From positions 1-59,823 of the forward strand of contig NZ_VIKA01000006.1 of NCBI RefSeq assembly GCF_006704265.1: a DNA stretch of 59,823 bases. Direction: 5' to 3'. This document shows positions 18,503-29,802 of this stretch, piece after piece. Each line of letters begins with the position of its first letter. Within the stretch, counting starts at the first letter, position 1. A program made the position numbers and the translations under genes. Source of the stretch: Elioraea sp. Yellowstone (GTDB taxonomy: Bacteria; Pseudomonadota; Alphaproteobacteria; Acetobacterales; Acetobacteraceae). The notes below the pieces were generated by a model that saw nothing but the letters and a program-made list of their open reading frames with translations, was not told where the DNA came from and searched no databases.

Positions 18503-19885
18503 CTACTGGGCCGCGACGCGCCGCCGATCGGCCGGCTGGCGGCGCTCCTTCAGCTCCGCCGCGACCAGGAAGGCGAGCTCGAGAGACTGCTCGGCGTTCA
18601 GCCGCGGGTCGCAGAAGGTGTGGTAGCGCGAGGCGAGCGAGGCCTCGGTCACCGCGCGCGACCCGCCCAGGCACTCGGTGACGTCCTGCCCCGTCATCTC
18701 CACGTGCACGCCGCCCGCCCAGGTCCCTTCCGCCTCGTGCACGTCGAAGAAGCGCGTCACCTCCGACAGGATCGCATCGAAGCTGCGCGTCTTGTAGTCG
18801 TTCGCCGCCTTCACGGTGTTGCCGTGCATCGGGTCGGTCAGCCACACCACCTTGCGGCCCTCGCGCTTCACCGCGCGCACGAGCGGGGCGAGCCTGGCCT
18901 CGACCTTGTCCGCGCCCATGCGCGCGATCAGGGTCAGCCGCCCGGGCTCGTTCGCCGGGTTGAGGATGTCGATCAGGCGCAAGAGGTCGTCGGGCTCGAG
19001 GCTCGGCCCGCATTTCAGCCCGATCGGGTTCTTCACCCCGCGCAGGAACTCGACATGCGCGCCGTCGGCCTGGCGCGTGCGGTCGCCGATCCAGAGCAGA
19101 TGCGCCGAGGTGCAGTACCAGTCGCCCGAGGTGGAATCGATGCGCGTCATCGCCTGCTCGAAGGGCAGGAGCAGCGCCTCGTGCGAGACGTAGAAGTCGG
19201 TCTCGCGGATCTGCGGCGTGGTCTCGCTGGTCAGCCCGCAGGCCGCCATGAACGAGAGCGTCTGGTCCAGCCGGTCGGCGAGATCCCGGTAGCGTTCGGC
19301 GGCCGGGCTGCGCTCGACGAAGCCCAGGTTCCAGCGGTGCACCTCGTGCAGGTCGGCATAGCCGCCCTGGGCGAAGGCGCGCAGCAGGTTCAGCGTCGAG
19401 GCAGCGTGGAAGTAGCCGCGCTCCATCCGCGTCGGGTCGGGCGTGCGCGCCTCGGGCGTGAACTCCGGCCCGTTGATGTTGTCGCCGCGGTAGGAGGGCA
19501 GGGTGACGCCGTCCACCGTCTCGGTCTCGGCGCTGCGCGGCTTCGCGAACTGGCCGGCCATGCGGCCCATCTTCACCACCGGCACCTGGCCGCCATAGGT
19601 GAGCACCACCGCCATCTGCAGGAGCACGCGGAAGCTGTCGCGGATGATGTTGGCGTTCAGGTCGTTGAAGCTCTCGGCGCAGTCCCCGCCCTGCAGGACG
19701 AAGGCGCGGCCTTCCGATGCGGCGGCCAGCGCCGCCTTGAGCCGGCGTGCCTCGCCCGCGAAGACCAGCGGGGGAAATCGCCGCACGCGCTCCTCCACGG
19801 CCGCCAGCGCAGCCTGGTCGGGATAGACCGGCATCTGCCTGATCGGCTTGGCCCGCCAGGAATCGGGGGTCCAGGACGGAGACAT
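18503..19885 (-). CDS. aroG: Class II 3-deoxy-7-phosphoheptulonate synthase
   Basis: A 460-residue DAHP synthase of the class II (plant-like) type, the first step of the shikimate pathway, joining phosphoenolpyruvate and erythrose-4-phosphate. Family motifs are complete: [12 protein letters not shown] with the metal-binding Cys at about 81-84, [49 protein letters not shown]-like [22 protein letters not shown] and [12 protein letters not shown]. The start at 19885 is supported by GAGGATC upstream; a longer frame exists but extends into the leader. It is the first gene of the aroG-pncB-EamA-nadE run. Confidence 0.95.
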   Translation of the reverse strand: MSPSWTPDSWRAKPIRQMPVYPDQAALAAVEERVRRFPPLVFAGEARRLKAALAAASEGRAFVLQGGDCAESFNDLNANIIRDSFRVLLQMAVVLTYGGQVPVVKMGRMAGQFAKPRSAETETVDGVTLPSYRGDNINGPEFTPEARTPDPTRMERGYFHAASTLNLLRAFAQGGYADLHEVHRWNLGFVERSPAAERYRDLADRLDQTLSFMAACGLTSETTPQIRETDFYVSHEALLLPFEQAMTRIDSTSGDWYCTSAHLLWIGDRTRQADGAHVEFLRGVKNPIGLKCGPSLEPDDLLRLIDILNPANEPGRLTLIARMGADKVEARLAPLVRAVKREGRKVVWLTDPMHGNTVKAANDYKTRSFDAILSEVTRFFDVHEAEGTWAGGVHVEMTGQDVTECLGGSRAVTEASLASRYHTFCDPRLNAEQSLELAFLVAAELKERRQPADRRRVAAQ

Positions 19886-19949
19886 GGCGTGATCCTCGGA
19901 TGACTTCGTTGCAGTGCGGCAGAATTCTCCCACAGCCGGGCCGCGCGCG

Positions 19950-21314
19950 CTACTCCGCCGCCTCGGCCAGCGGGTCGGGCCGCTTCTGGCGCATGGTGAC
20001 GAACTCCTCGGCCGCCGAGGGGTGGACCCCGATCGTGCGGTCGAAATCCTGCTTGGTCGCGCCCATCACCACGGCGATGGCGATGCCCTGGATGATCTCG
20101 GGCGCGTCCTCGCCCAGCATGTGGGCGCCGAGCACGCGCTGCGTCTGGCGCTCGACCACCAGCTTCATCAGGGTCTTGCGGTCGCGTCCCGTGATCGCGT
20201 GGCGCAGCGGGCGGAAGCGGGCGAGGTAGACATCGACCGGTCCGCGTTTCGCCGCCTGCGCCTCCGACAGACCCACGGTGCCGATCGGCGGGATGGTGAA
20301 GATTCCGGTCGGCACGTTCTCCAGGCTGACCGTCCGCGGATTGCCGCCGAACAGGGTATCGGCCAGCGCATGGCCCTGGGCGGTCGCCACCGGGGTGAGG
20401 TTCAGCCGGTCGGTGACGTCGCCGAGCGCGTAGATGTGCGGCACCGAGGTGCGGCCCGCCTCGTCCACCGCGATCGCGCCGCGCCCGGTCACCCGCACGC
20501 CGGCGTCCTCGAGCCCGAGCCCGGCGATGTTCGGCCGCCGCCCCACAGCGGCGAACACGGCATCCGCCTCCAGCATCCGCCCGTCCGTGGTGTGGACGAT
20601 GAACCCGTCATGCGCCTTCTCGACCCGCAGCGCGTCGCAGTCGAAGCGCAGATCGATGCCGGCGGCGCGCATCTCCTCCGCCAGTCCCTCGCGGATGTCG
20701 TCGTCGAAGCCGCGCAGGAACAAGGGCCCGCGATAGAGCTGGTGCACCTTGGCGCCCAGGCCGTGCAGGATGGAGGCGAACTCGCAGGCGATGTAGCCGC
20801 CGCCGAGCAGCACCACCCGATCGGGCCGCCGCGGCAGGGTGAAGAGGTCGTCGCTGACCAGGCAGTGCTCGGCGCCGGGGAAGGTCGGGCGCACCGGCGC
20901 GCCGCCGGTGGCGATGACGATATGCTTCGCGGTGACGCGCCGGCCGTCCACCTCCACCGTGTGGGCGTCGAGCAGGCGCGCGCGCGCCTCGAACACGGCC
21001 GCGCCCGCGCCCTCGAGCAGCTTGCGGTAGATGCCGGAGAGGCGGGCGACCTCGCCGTCGCGCGCGCGCGCGAGCCTGCTCCAGTCGTGGCCGTGCACCG
21101 CGACGTCCCAGCCGAAGCCGCGCGCGTCCTCGGCGAGCGTACCGTACTCGGCGGCCTGCACCATCAGCTTCTTGGGCACGCAGCCGACATTGACGCAGGT
21201 GCCGCCCCAGAAGCGCGCTTCGGCGATGCCGACGCGCGCGCCGTGGCCCGCGGCGATGCGTCCGCAGCGCACGCCCGCGCTGCCGCCGCCGATCACGAAG
21301 AGGTCGAAGTCCAT
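19950..21314 (-). CDS. gor: Glutathione-disulfide reductase
   Basis: A 454-residue FAD-dependent disulfide reductase that keeps glutathione reduced with NADPH. The FAD Rossmann motif is [13 protein letters not shown] (9-14 region). The redox pair is C40 and C45 in [13 protein letters not shown]. The NAD(P)-binding motif is [16 protein letters not shown], followed by an Arg-containing [12 protein letters not shown] segment that fits NADPH. The C-terminal [13 protein letters not shown] supplies the active-site His of the partner subunit. The length is normal. It lies between gabD and aroG on the same strand with gaps of about 97 and 64 bp, so it may have its own promoter. Confidence 0.94.
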   Translation of the reverse strand: MDFDLFVIGGGSAGVRCGRIAAGHGARVGIAEARFWGGTCVNVGCVPKKLMVQAAEYGTLAEDARGFGWDVAVHGHDWSRLARARDGEVARLSGIYRKLLEGAGAAVFEARARLLDAHTVEVDGRRVTAKHIVIATGGAPVRPTFPGAEHCLVSDDLFTLPRRPDRVVLLGGGYIACEFASILHGLGAKVHQLYRGPLFLRGFDDDIREGLAEEMRAAGIDLRFDCDALRVEKAHDGFIVHTTDGRMLEADAVFAAVGRRPNIAGLGLEDAGVRVTGRGAIAVDEAGRTSVPHIYALGDVTDRLNLTPVATAQGHALADTLFGGNPRTVSLENVPTGIFTIPPIGTVGLSEAQAAKRGPVDVYLARFRPLRHAITGRDRKTLMKLVVERQTQRVLGAHMLGEDAPEIIQGIAIAVVMGATKQDFDRTIGVHPSAAEEFVTMRQKRPDPLAEAAE

Positions 21315-21382
21315 GAAGGTCTCCTGGAACCCGCGCGGGGGGCCGCGGCCCGACCGAGGGGAGGGCCGCTCTCCGGAAGGGA

Positions 21383-21409
21383 CCCGGGGGGCGGCCGTCC
21401 TCCCCCGGG
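21383..21409 (-). terminator. Hairpin after gabD
   Basis: Arms CCCGGGGG (21383-21390) and CCCCCGGG (21402-21409) form an eight-base-pair stem two bases past the gabD stop on the minus strand. There is no T-run, so it may be a weak terminator or a 3'-end stabiliser. Confidence 0.45.
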
Positions 21410-21411
21410 CC

Positions 21412-22890
21412 TTACGTTCCGATCCCGCCCAGGGCCACGTACTTGATCTCCAGATACTCCTCGATCCCGTACTTCGATCCCTCGCGGCCGAGCCCGCTCT
21501 CCTTGAACCCGCCGAAGGGCGCGATCTCGGTCGAGATCACCCCCTCGTTCACGCCGACGATCCCGTATTCCAGGGCCTCGCTCACGCGCATGATCCGGCC
21601 GACATCGCGCGCATAGAAGTACGCCGCCAGCCCGAAGGGGGTGTCGTTGGCCAGCCGCACCGCCTCCTCCTCGGTCTTGAAGCGGAACAGCGGCGCCACC
21701 GGACCGAAGGTCTCCTCGCGGAAGATCTTCGCCCCCACCGGCACATCCGCGAGCACGGTCGGCTCGAAGAACGTGCCGCCGCGCGGATGCCGCCGCCCGC
21801 CGGCGAGGATCCTCGCGCCCTGCCTCACGGCATCCTCGATGTGCTCCTCGACCTTGGCGACGGCAGCGGCGTTGATCAGCGGCCCCTGCGTCACCCCCTC
21901 CTCGGTGCCGGGACCGACCTTCATCGCCCTCGCCGCCGCCGCGAGCCTCTCCGCGAAGGCGTCGTGGATCCCGTCCTGCACCAGGATGCGGTTCGCGCAG
22001 ACGCAGGTCTGGCCGGTGTTGCGGAACTTGCTCGCCATCGCGCCCGCGACGGCGGCGTCCAGATCGGCGTCGTCGAAGACGATGAAGGGCGCATTTCCGC
22101 CGAGTTCCATGCTGATCCTCTTCACCGTCTGCGCGCACTGCGCGATCAGCACCTTGCCCACCTCGGTCGAGCCGGTGAAGGAGAGCTTGCGCACCAGCGG
22201 ATTGCCGGTGAGCTCCCTGCCCGTCTCGGACGACGGGCCGGTGATGATGTTCAGGACGCCGGGCGGCATCCCGGCGCGCTCCGCCAGCACGCCGATCGCG
22301 AGCGCGGTGAAGGGCGTCTGGCTCGCCGGCCGCACCACGCCGGTGCAGCCGACCGCGAGGCCGGGCGCGCATTTGCGCGTGATCATCGCGGCGGGAAAGT
22401 TCCACGGCGTGATCGCGGCGAAGACGCCGACCGGCTCCTTCATCACCAGGATGCGCCGGCCCTTCTGGTTGGTCGGGATCATGTCGCCGTAGGCGCGCTT
22501 GCCCTCCTCGGCGAACCACTCGACGAAGGAGGCCGCATAGAGCACCTCGCCCTTCGCCTCGGCGAGCGGCTTGCCCTGCTCGGAGGTCATCAGCAGCGCG
22601 AGGTCGTCGGCATGCGCGAGCATCAGTTCGTAGAGCCGGCGCAGGATCGCGCTGCGCTCCTTCGCGGTCAGCGCGCGCCAGGCGGGATAGGCGCGGTGCG
22701 CGGCCTCGATGGCGCGGCGCGTCTCGGCGGCGCCGAAGGCGGGCACGACGCCGAGCGTCTCGCCGGTGGCGGGGTTCGGCACGGGCATCGTCCTGCCGCT
22801 GTCGGCCTCGATCCACTTGCCGTCGACCAGGCAGGCCTGGCGGAACAGGCTCGGGTCCTTGAGCGGCAGGGGGGCGGCTGGGTTCAACAT
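21412..22890 (-). CDS. gabD: NAD(P)-dependent succinate-semialdehyde dehydrogenase
   Basis: A 492-residue aldehyde dehydrogenase of the GabD group, oxidising succinate semialdehyde to succinate. Landmarks include the WNFPAAMITRKCAPGLAVGCTGV region, the cofactor-binding LSFTGSTEVGK, the catalytic Glu in ISMELGGNAPFIV and the Cys in RNTGQTCVCANRI, with the C-terminal PFGGFKESGLGREGSKYG. The GQTCVCANR form is characteristic of SSADH. One oddity is VRPASQTPF, where Lys (VKPA) is usual at the cofactor-binding site. GABA transaminase is not in the window. The start at 22890 has GGGGAGGA upstream. Confidence 0.92.
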   Translation of the reverse strand: MLNPAAPLPLKDPSLFRQACLVDGKWIEADSGRTMPVPNPATGETLGVVPAFGAAETRRAIEAAHRAYPAWRALTAKERSAILRRLYELMLAHADDLALLMTSEQGKPLAEAKGEVLYAASFVEWFAEEGKRAYGDMIPTNQKGRRILVMKEPVGVFAAITPWNFPAAMITRKCAPGLAVGCTGVVRPASQTPFTALAIGVLAERAGMPPGVLNIITGPSSETGRELTGNPLVRKLSFTGSTEVGKVLIAQCAQTVKRISMELGGNAPFIVFDDADLDAAVAGAMASKFRNTGQTCVCANRILVQDGIHDAFAERLAAAARAMKVGPGTEEGVTQGPLINAAAVAKVEEHIEDAVRQGARILAGGRRHPRGGTFFEPTVLADVPVGAKIFREETFGPVAPLFRFKTEEEAVRLANDTPFGLAAYFYARDVGRIMRVSEALEYGIVGVNEGVISTEIAPFGGFKESGLGREGSKYGIEEYLEIKYVALGGIGT

Positions 22891-22958
22891 CGGATGGTCC
22901 TCCCCGGAGGTTCGGGGCGGACCATAGCCCCGGGCCGGGGCCGGGTCCAACCGGACGG

Positions 22959-23863
22959 CTATTCCGCGAGCCGCGCCAGCCCGATCCGCGCGAGATGGGC
23001 GAACAGGAAGGTCAGCGCCTCGTCGGCCGTCACCTCCCAGACGCGCATGGTGTGGCCGGCATCGACGATGCGCAGTTCCAACGCCTCGGGCTGATGGCGG
23101 AACAGCGCCTTGGCGAGCCGGGCCGCCTCGAAGGCGATCTCGAGCCGGTCGTCGTCGCCCGCCGCGATGAAGAGCGGAACGCGCAGCGGCTGGACCAGAT
23201 AGGCGGGCAGCAGCGCCGGCCAGGCGTTGCGGGTCCAGGCCTCCTGATCGAAGCCGCCATCGGCGCCGGCGAAGGCGGGCGACCGCCGTGCGGCGGAGAG
23301 CGGCGGCGGGCTCTCGGCGTAGATCGCCGGCGCCCAGAGCGCGGCGGCGCCGAACAGCTCCGGATGCTTCAGCACGATCCGGAGCGCGCCATAGGCGCCG
23401 GCCGAGAACCCGGCGATCGCCCGGCCCTCGCGGGTCGTCATCACGGGATACTTGCGCGCGACATCGGCGAGCAGGTCGGAGACGACGGCCGTCTCGGCGC
23501 GCGCGAAGGCGCTGTCGATCCACCAGGTGTCCCTCGCCCCCGGCATCACCGCGATCAGCTTCGGCAGCCGCCCGGCGCGGATGCCCTCCTCCACCGCCTG
23601 CCAGAGCCGGATCCGCCCGGCCCAGGACTGCTCGTCGCCGCCCGCGCCGTGCAGCAGCACCAGCAGCGGATAGGGGCCGCGGGCGGGATCGCAGCCGTCG
23701 GGCAGGAAGACGTTGTAGCGCAGCGCCGCACCGCTCCCGGCCTCGACGCGGTCGGGCACGACACGCCACTCGGCCAGCGCCGGACGGACGGCCAGAGCCA
23801 GCACCAAAAGCAGCGCCGCGAACGCTCTCCCCGGCCGCCGCAGCCTCGATCCCCGCTCCGCCG

Positions 23864-23867
<4 letters not shown>
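22959..23867 (-). CDS. Secreted alpha/beta-hydrolase esterase coupled to glmS
   Basis: A 302-residue exported esterase-type protein. The GTG start at 23867 overlaps the glmS stop (GTGA). A signal peptide follows (RAFAALLLVLALAVRPALA, cleavage before EWRVV). The mature domain has the oxyanion loop LLVLLHGAGGDEQSW, the nucleophile elbow IAGFSAGAYGAL (GxSxG), an acidic residue in AAGDDDRLEI and a His in DAGHTMRVWE, giving a full Ser-Asp-His set. It resembles the enterochelin-esterase/S-formylglutathione-hydrolase-like fold group. The substrate is unknown; the tight coupling to amino-sugar synthesis hints at cell-envelope chemistry but does not prove it. Confidence 0.85.
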
Positions 23868-25686
<1,819 letters not shown>

Positions 25687-25687
<1 letters not shown>

Positions 25688-27042
25688 CAGCCCTTCTCCC
25701 TGCAGCGCGCGCGGAACTCGGCCGCGCGATTCGGCTTGTCGCTCTGGCGCGCGCGGCCGAAGGCCATCGCGTCCGGCGCGACATCCGAGGTGATGGTAGA
25801 TCCGGCGGCGATGAAGGAACCGTCACCGAGCGTGACGGGCGCCACCAGCGTGGCATTGGAGCCGACGAAGACGCGCTCGCCGATCGTGGTGCGGTGCTTG
25901 GTGACACCGTCGTAGTTGCAGGTGATGGTGCCGGCACCGATGTTGGCGCCCGCGCCGATCGTCGCATCGCCGAGATAGGCGAGATGGTTCGCCTTCGCCC
26001 CCGCGCCGAGCGAGGCGTTCTTCAGCTCGACGAAGTTGCCGACATGCGCGCCCGCGCCGATCTCCGCACCTGGGCGCAGCCGGGCGAACGGCCCGACGGT
26101 CGCGCCCGGGCCGACCCGGCAGGCCTCGAGATGCGAGAAGGCCCGGATCTCGGCTCCCTCCTCCACCGTCACGCCGGGGCCGAACACCACGTGCGGGTGC
26201 ACGGTCACGTCGGCGCCGAGCCGCGTGTCCCAGGCGAGGAACACGGTCTCGGGCGCGACCAGCGTGGCCCCGCCCTCCATCGCCGCGGCGCGCAGGCGCT
26301 GCTGGAGCGCCGCCTCGGCAGCGGCCAGCTCGGCGCGGGAATTGATGCCGAGCAGCTCCCCGGGCGGCGCCTCCGCATGCGCGACCCGGGCGCCCTCGGC
26401 GCGCGCGATCGCGACGACGTCGGTCAGGTAGTACTCGCCCTTGGCGTTGTCGTTGCCGACCCGGCGCAGCCAGCGCAGGAGGTCGGCCGCCGGAGCGCAG
26501 AACAGGCCGGCATTGCAGAGCCCGACCGCGCGCTCGGCCGCATCCGCGTCACGCCATTCGACGATGCGGGTCACGAACCCGTCCTCGCCCAGGATCACGC
26601 GGCCGTACTGCGCCGGGTCCGCCGGGCGGAAGGCGAGCAGGGCGAGGCCGGCCCCGGTCTCGCGCCGCCGCGCGGCGAGGGCCCGCATGGTCGCGGGACG
26701 CACCAGCGGCACGTCGCCATAGAGCACCATCGCCTCTCCCGCGGTGGCGGCGAGCGCCTCGGCGGCGGCGAGGGTCGCGTGCGCGGTGCCGAGCCGGTCC
26801 CGCTGCACGAAGCAGGGATGGGGCGCCACCGCCTCGCGCAGCGGGCCGAAGGCGGGTTCGGGACCGACGACCACCGCGGCGTGGCCGAAGCCTGCCTCCG
26901 CGCAGGCCGCGATCAGGTGCGCCACCATCGGCCGGCCGGCGAGACGGTGCAGGGGCTTGGGGATGGCGGAGCGCATCCGCGTCCCAAGACCTGCGGCCAG
27001 GATCACGGCGAGCGCATCAGGGAGGGGATCTGGATGCGTCAC
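25687..27042 (-). CDS. glmU: Bifunctional UDP-GlcNAc pyrophosphorylase / GlcN-1-P acetyltransferase
   Basis: A 451-residue enzyme for the last two steps to UDP-N-acetylglucosamine. The N-terminal uridyltransferase has VILAAGLGTRMRSAIPKPLH, QRDRLGTAHATL, LYGDVPLV and NAGLFC. The C-terminal left-handed beta-helix (about 250-435) shows repeated hexapeptides and the acetyltransferase stretch FVELKNASLGAGAKANHLAYLGDA with GTITCNYDGVTKHRT. The start is uncertain: GTG 27042 has no Shine-Dalgarno, and a second in-frame GTG begins at the conserved VILAAG. A perfect TTGACA (27077-27082, minus) lies upstream, but its -10 is poor. It heads glmU-glmS-esterase. Confidence 0.95.
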
Positions 27043-27132
27043 GGCGGCGCAGGTTGTGCCGCAGGCGAGACGGTGCTGTCAAAGGCGCCCGCAGTCACTT
27101 CGCGTTTCGCGATGCAACGGCGTTGCGCGCCG

Positions 27133-27945
27133 TCAGTTGCGCGTCTGCCGGGTCGGCACCGGCAGGTCGCCGCGGCCGATCCGGGTCAGGTGGAGATAGA
27201 CGGGCCCCCAGCCGGTCTCGGCCTCGATGCGTACGGGGATGGGCGGCAGGTCGGGCGCGGGACGGGCGAACCAGGCCGTGGCGCTGCGCGGCCTGCCCGC
27301 CTCCGCGCGGTCCTGGTCGGTGCGGAAGCCGGCGACTTGGCGCCCCTCGACGCTGCACCTGAGGGCAGGACCGGCGAAGACGCCCCAGCGGTGTGGCTCC
27401 AGCGTGTCCTCGCCTTCGGTGCGGACAACGACGTCGGTGCGGCGGCGGCCGTCGAACAGCGCGGCCTCGCCCTCGCAGCGGCCGGTGGCGGCGAGGCTGC
27501 GGAGCAGCGCGGCGATCGCGGTCAGCGTGTCCACCGTGCCGTGCTGGAGTTCGGGCGGCACGGGTTCGCGCTCCTCGGTGTTGGCGGGGATCAGCGCCAG
27601 CACCTCCGGCCGGCCGTCGGGCCAGGTCATGGCGATGCGTCTTGGCCGGTCGCGCCAGCGCCCGTCCATGGCGTAGCGCGCCGGAGCGAGGCCGAGCGCA
27701 TGGCCGGACCGGATCGTGCCCTCGACCTCGGTGGTCTGCTCGCCGGTGACGAAGGCGGCGAGGATGCCGATCGTGCGCATGCGTGCGACCATGCGGTAGC
27801 GACGGTCGTCGAGGGCGAAGGAGGCGTCGAGCGCGGCGACCGAGAAGCCGCTGAAATAGGCCGTGTAGGAGGCGAGCACGGGTTCGCCGGCACGGGCGGC
27901 CGGAGCGAGCGCGGCGGCAGCCGCGGCGGCGATCAGCGTGCGCAT
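27133..27945 (-). CDS. DUF3108 exported protein, paralogue A
   Basis: A 270-residue exported protein with a signal peptide (RTLIAAAAAAALAPAARA) and the DUF3108 domain. It begins with a SYTAYFSGFSVAALDASFALDDRRYRM strand pair and has the conserved EREPVPPELQHGTVDTLTAI, CEGEAALFDGRRRTDVVV and RCSVEGRQVAGFR segments. The family is periplasmic and of unknown function. Start 27945 has GGAGG upstream. A clear paralogue lies at 48825-49607 on the same strand, sharing domain order and these motifs. It sits between gcrA and glmU with gaps of about 130 and 90 bp. Confidence 0.88.
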   Translation of the reverse strand: MRTLIAAAAAAALAPAARAGEPVLASYTAYFSGFSVAALDASFALDDRRYRMVARMRTIGILAAFVTGEQTTEVEGTIRSGHALGLAPARYAMDGRWRDRPRRIAMTWPDGRPEVLALIPANTEEREPVPPELQHGTVDTLTAIAALLRSLAATGRCEGEAALFDGRRRTDVVVRTEGEDTLEPHRWGVFAGPALRCSVEGRQVAGFRTDQDRAEAGRPRSATAWFARPAPDLPPIPVRIEAETGWGPVYLHLTRIGRGDLPVPTRQTRN

Positions 27946-28078
27946 GCCTCCGTATAAGGGGGGCGTCCTGCGGGTGTGAATAGGGAACGGGCCGGCGACG
28001 GCGTCGCCGCGTCGGCCCATCGCCAGCCCGCTGGCGCGCCGGAGGCGCCGATCCGCTCCCGGACGTCGGGAACCGCCC

Positions 28079-28555
28079 TCAGGCCGCGTCCTCGCGCCGG
28101 TCCTTCACCCGCACATAGGCGACCGAGGCGTGCTCGGCACAGTAGGGCTTGCCGAGCAGCGCCTGGGCGCCGCAGAAGCGGAAGCCGGGGGTGCCGGGAT
28201 CGCCGATCGGCCAACAGCAGGCGCTGTTGCCGAGCCTGAGAGGCGGCGATGGGCGCATCGCCACGACCGGAGCGGCCGGGCGTTCCGCCGGCGGCCGCGC
28301 CGCGACGACCGCACCCGCCATCATCGGCGAGGGTCGCGGCATCGCCGGCCGCGCCGCGCGGCGCGGGGGCCGCGGCGCGGGGGCGACCCCAGGGGTGCGC
28401 CGGATCGGCGAAGGTCGCGCGGCGAGGTTGAGCCGATGCGCCTTGCCCACCACCGCGTTCTTGGAGATTCCCATGCGCCGGCCGATCTCGGCGGTCGAGA
28501 GGCCCTCCGCCCACAACTGCCGCAGCGTGGCGATCGCGTCCTCGGTCCACTCCAT
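28079..28555 (-). CDS. gcrA: GcrA cell-cycle regulator
   Basis: A 158-residue sigma-70-associated transcription factor of alphaproteobacteria that, with CcrM methylation, controls cell-cycle genes. The N-terminal helix-turn-helix is diagnostic (MEWTEDAIATLRQLWAEGLS, then AEIGRRMGISKNAVVGKAHRLNL). A Pro/Ala/Arg-rich linker follows, then the conserved C-terminal sigma-binding block (NSACCWPIGDPGTPGFRFCG; KPYCAEHASVAYV). The start at 28555 is fixed by the family N-terminus; a longer frame upstream is leader. A DnaA-box-like site lies about 100 bp upstream, which fits the known DnaA link to gcrA in Caulobacter. Confidence 0.96.
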   Translation of the reverse strand: MEWTEDAIATLRQLWAEGLSTAEIGRRMGISKNAVVGKAHRLNLAARPSPIRRTPGVAPAPRPPRRAARPAMPRPSPMMAGAVVAARPPAERPAAPVVAMRPSPPLRLGNSACCWPIGDPGTPGFRFCGAQALLGKPYCAEHASVAYVRVKDRREDAA

Positions 28556-28655
28556 CCCGCGTGCCCTCGACCTGTAGGGTCCTTCCTCTACCACATACGG
28601 TATCAGAGACCGCGGAAGAAACACAACGGATAGAGGTCGCGCAGCACCAGAAAGT

Positions 28656-28664
28656 TGTGGACAA
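28656..28664 (-). promoter_or_regulatory. DnaA-box-like site upstream of gcrA
   Basis: Read on the minus strand the site is TTGTCCACA, one base from the TTATCCACA consensus and identical to the form preferred in some high-GC bacteria. It lies 101 bp before the gcrA ATG, within a comparatively AT-rich leader (28556-28691). DnaA activates gcrA in Caulobacter, so a regulatory role is plausible. Confidence 0.5.
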
Positions 28665-28691
28665 CCGGAACGCGCAGGGATCGGCGCGCCT

Positions 28692-29642
28692 TCAGAGGAG
28701 ATCCTTGCGCAGCATCCCATGCACCCCCTTCACCCCGTTCACGGTCTGGGTGACGCGGAAATCGGCCGCCAGCGAGCAGAACTGGTAGGCGTCGATCGGG
28801 GCGAGATTGGTGCGGGCACAGATGAAGGCGATCATCTCGCGCAGCGCCTGCTTCATCGCCAAGTCGAGGTCCTCGTTCAGCCCCATCGAGATGTAGTGCG
28901 TCGGGGTCTCGGCGCGGGGAAAGGCCAGGAGTGGTGCTGCGCCGCGCTTCTTGTGCAGCACGAGGGTGAGCACGCCGTCGAGGCACATCTCGAGCGCAGT
29001 GATGCAGACCTCGCCGTCGCCCTGCACGCCGTGCCCGTCGCCGACCGAGAACTTCGCCCCGGCGACATGCACCGGCAGATAGAGCGTCGTGCCGGCGACC
29101 AGCTCCTTGTTGTCGAGATTGCCGGCGTGCTCGCGCGGCGGGTTGGAGGCGATCCGGCCATAGGCCGGCGGCGGGGCCACGCCCATCACGCCGAAGAAGG
29201 GGCTGAGCGCGAGCTCCGTTCCCCAGGGCAGGCGGCAGGTGAGCCGGTCGCGATCGACCGGGATGTGCAGCACGCGCGTGGTGGGGAAGTCCTCGGGCAG
29301 CGTGCCGACCAGGGGACGCACCATGTTGTAGCCCCAGTCCGCCCCCGGGGTGATCCGCTCGATCCGCACCTCGAGCATGTCGCCCGGCTCCGCCCCCGCG
29401 ACCGCGATCGGCCCGGTCAGGATGTGCGCGCCGAGTTCCGGCGTGACGCGCGCGACGATCTCGGCGAGCGCGGGCGGGATGGCGAGGCCGGACTCGGGCG
29501 GCGGCATCACGCCCTCGCGACCGGAGACGCACTGCACCTCGACCGTGTCGCCCGAGTTCACCGTCAGCACCGGCGGCAGGGCCGCGTCGAAATACCCCCA
29601 GTGGACGGTCGCGGGCGAGGCGGCGAGACGGTGCGTGGCCAT
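28692..29642 (-). CDS. Acetamidase/formamidase family protein
   Basis: A 316-residue FmdA/AmdA-family amidase that would hydrolyse a small amide such as formamide or acetamide to the acid and ammonia. Family features are ATVHWGYFDAALPPVLTVNSGD at the start, GPIAVAGAEPGDMLEVRI, the SPFFGVMGVAPP and GNLDNKEL segments, the metal-site SVGDGHGVQGDGEVC and a late ISMGLNEDLDLAMKQAL. Some members instead cut larger amides. Start 29642 is chosen at the conserved MATHRL; a longer frame adds 23 unlikely residues. It is followed downstream by gcrA and preceded by an orphan molybdoenzyme subunit on the same strand. Confidence 0.9.
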   Translation of the reverse strand: MATHRLAASPATVHWGYFDAALPPVLTVNSGDTVEVQCVSGREGVMPPPESGLAIPPALAEIVARVTPELGAHILTGPIAVAGAEPGDMLEVRIERITPGADWGYNMVRPLVGTLPEDFPTTRVLHIPVDRDRLTCRLPWGTELALSPFFGVMGVAPPPAYGRIASNPPREHAGNLDNKELVAGTTLYLPVHVAGAKFSVGDGHGVQGDGEVCITALEMCLDGVLTLVLHKKRGAAPLLAFPRAETPTHYISMGLNEDLDLAMKQALREMIAFICARTNLAPIDAYQFCSLAADFRVTQTVNGVKGVHGMLRKDLL

Positions 29643-29802
29643 GGGGGACTCCGGCAGGATGGGCGCATCGCAGCAGCCCGAGCGGGGCGCGTCAATCATG
29701 GCGGCCGACACGGCCCTGCGGCCGCCCGCGCGCTGTCCGCGCCCCTTCTCGTCCCGTCCGAAGGGGGCAGAAGCCCGGGCGGGAGGGCGGACGCCCCCCC
29801 GG

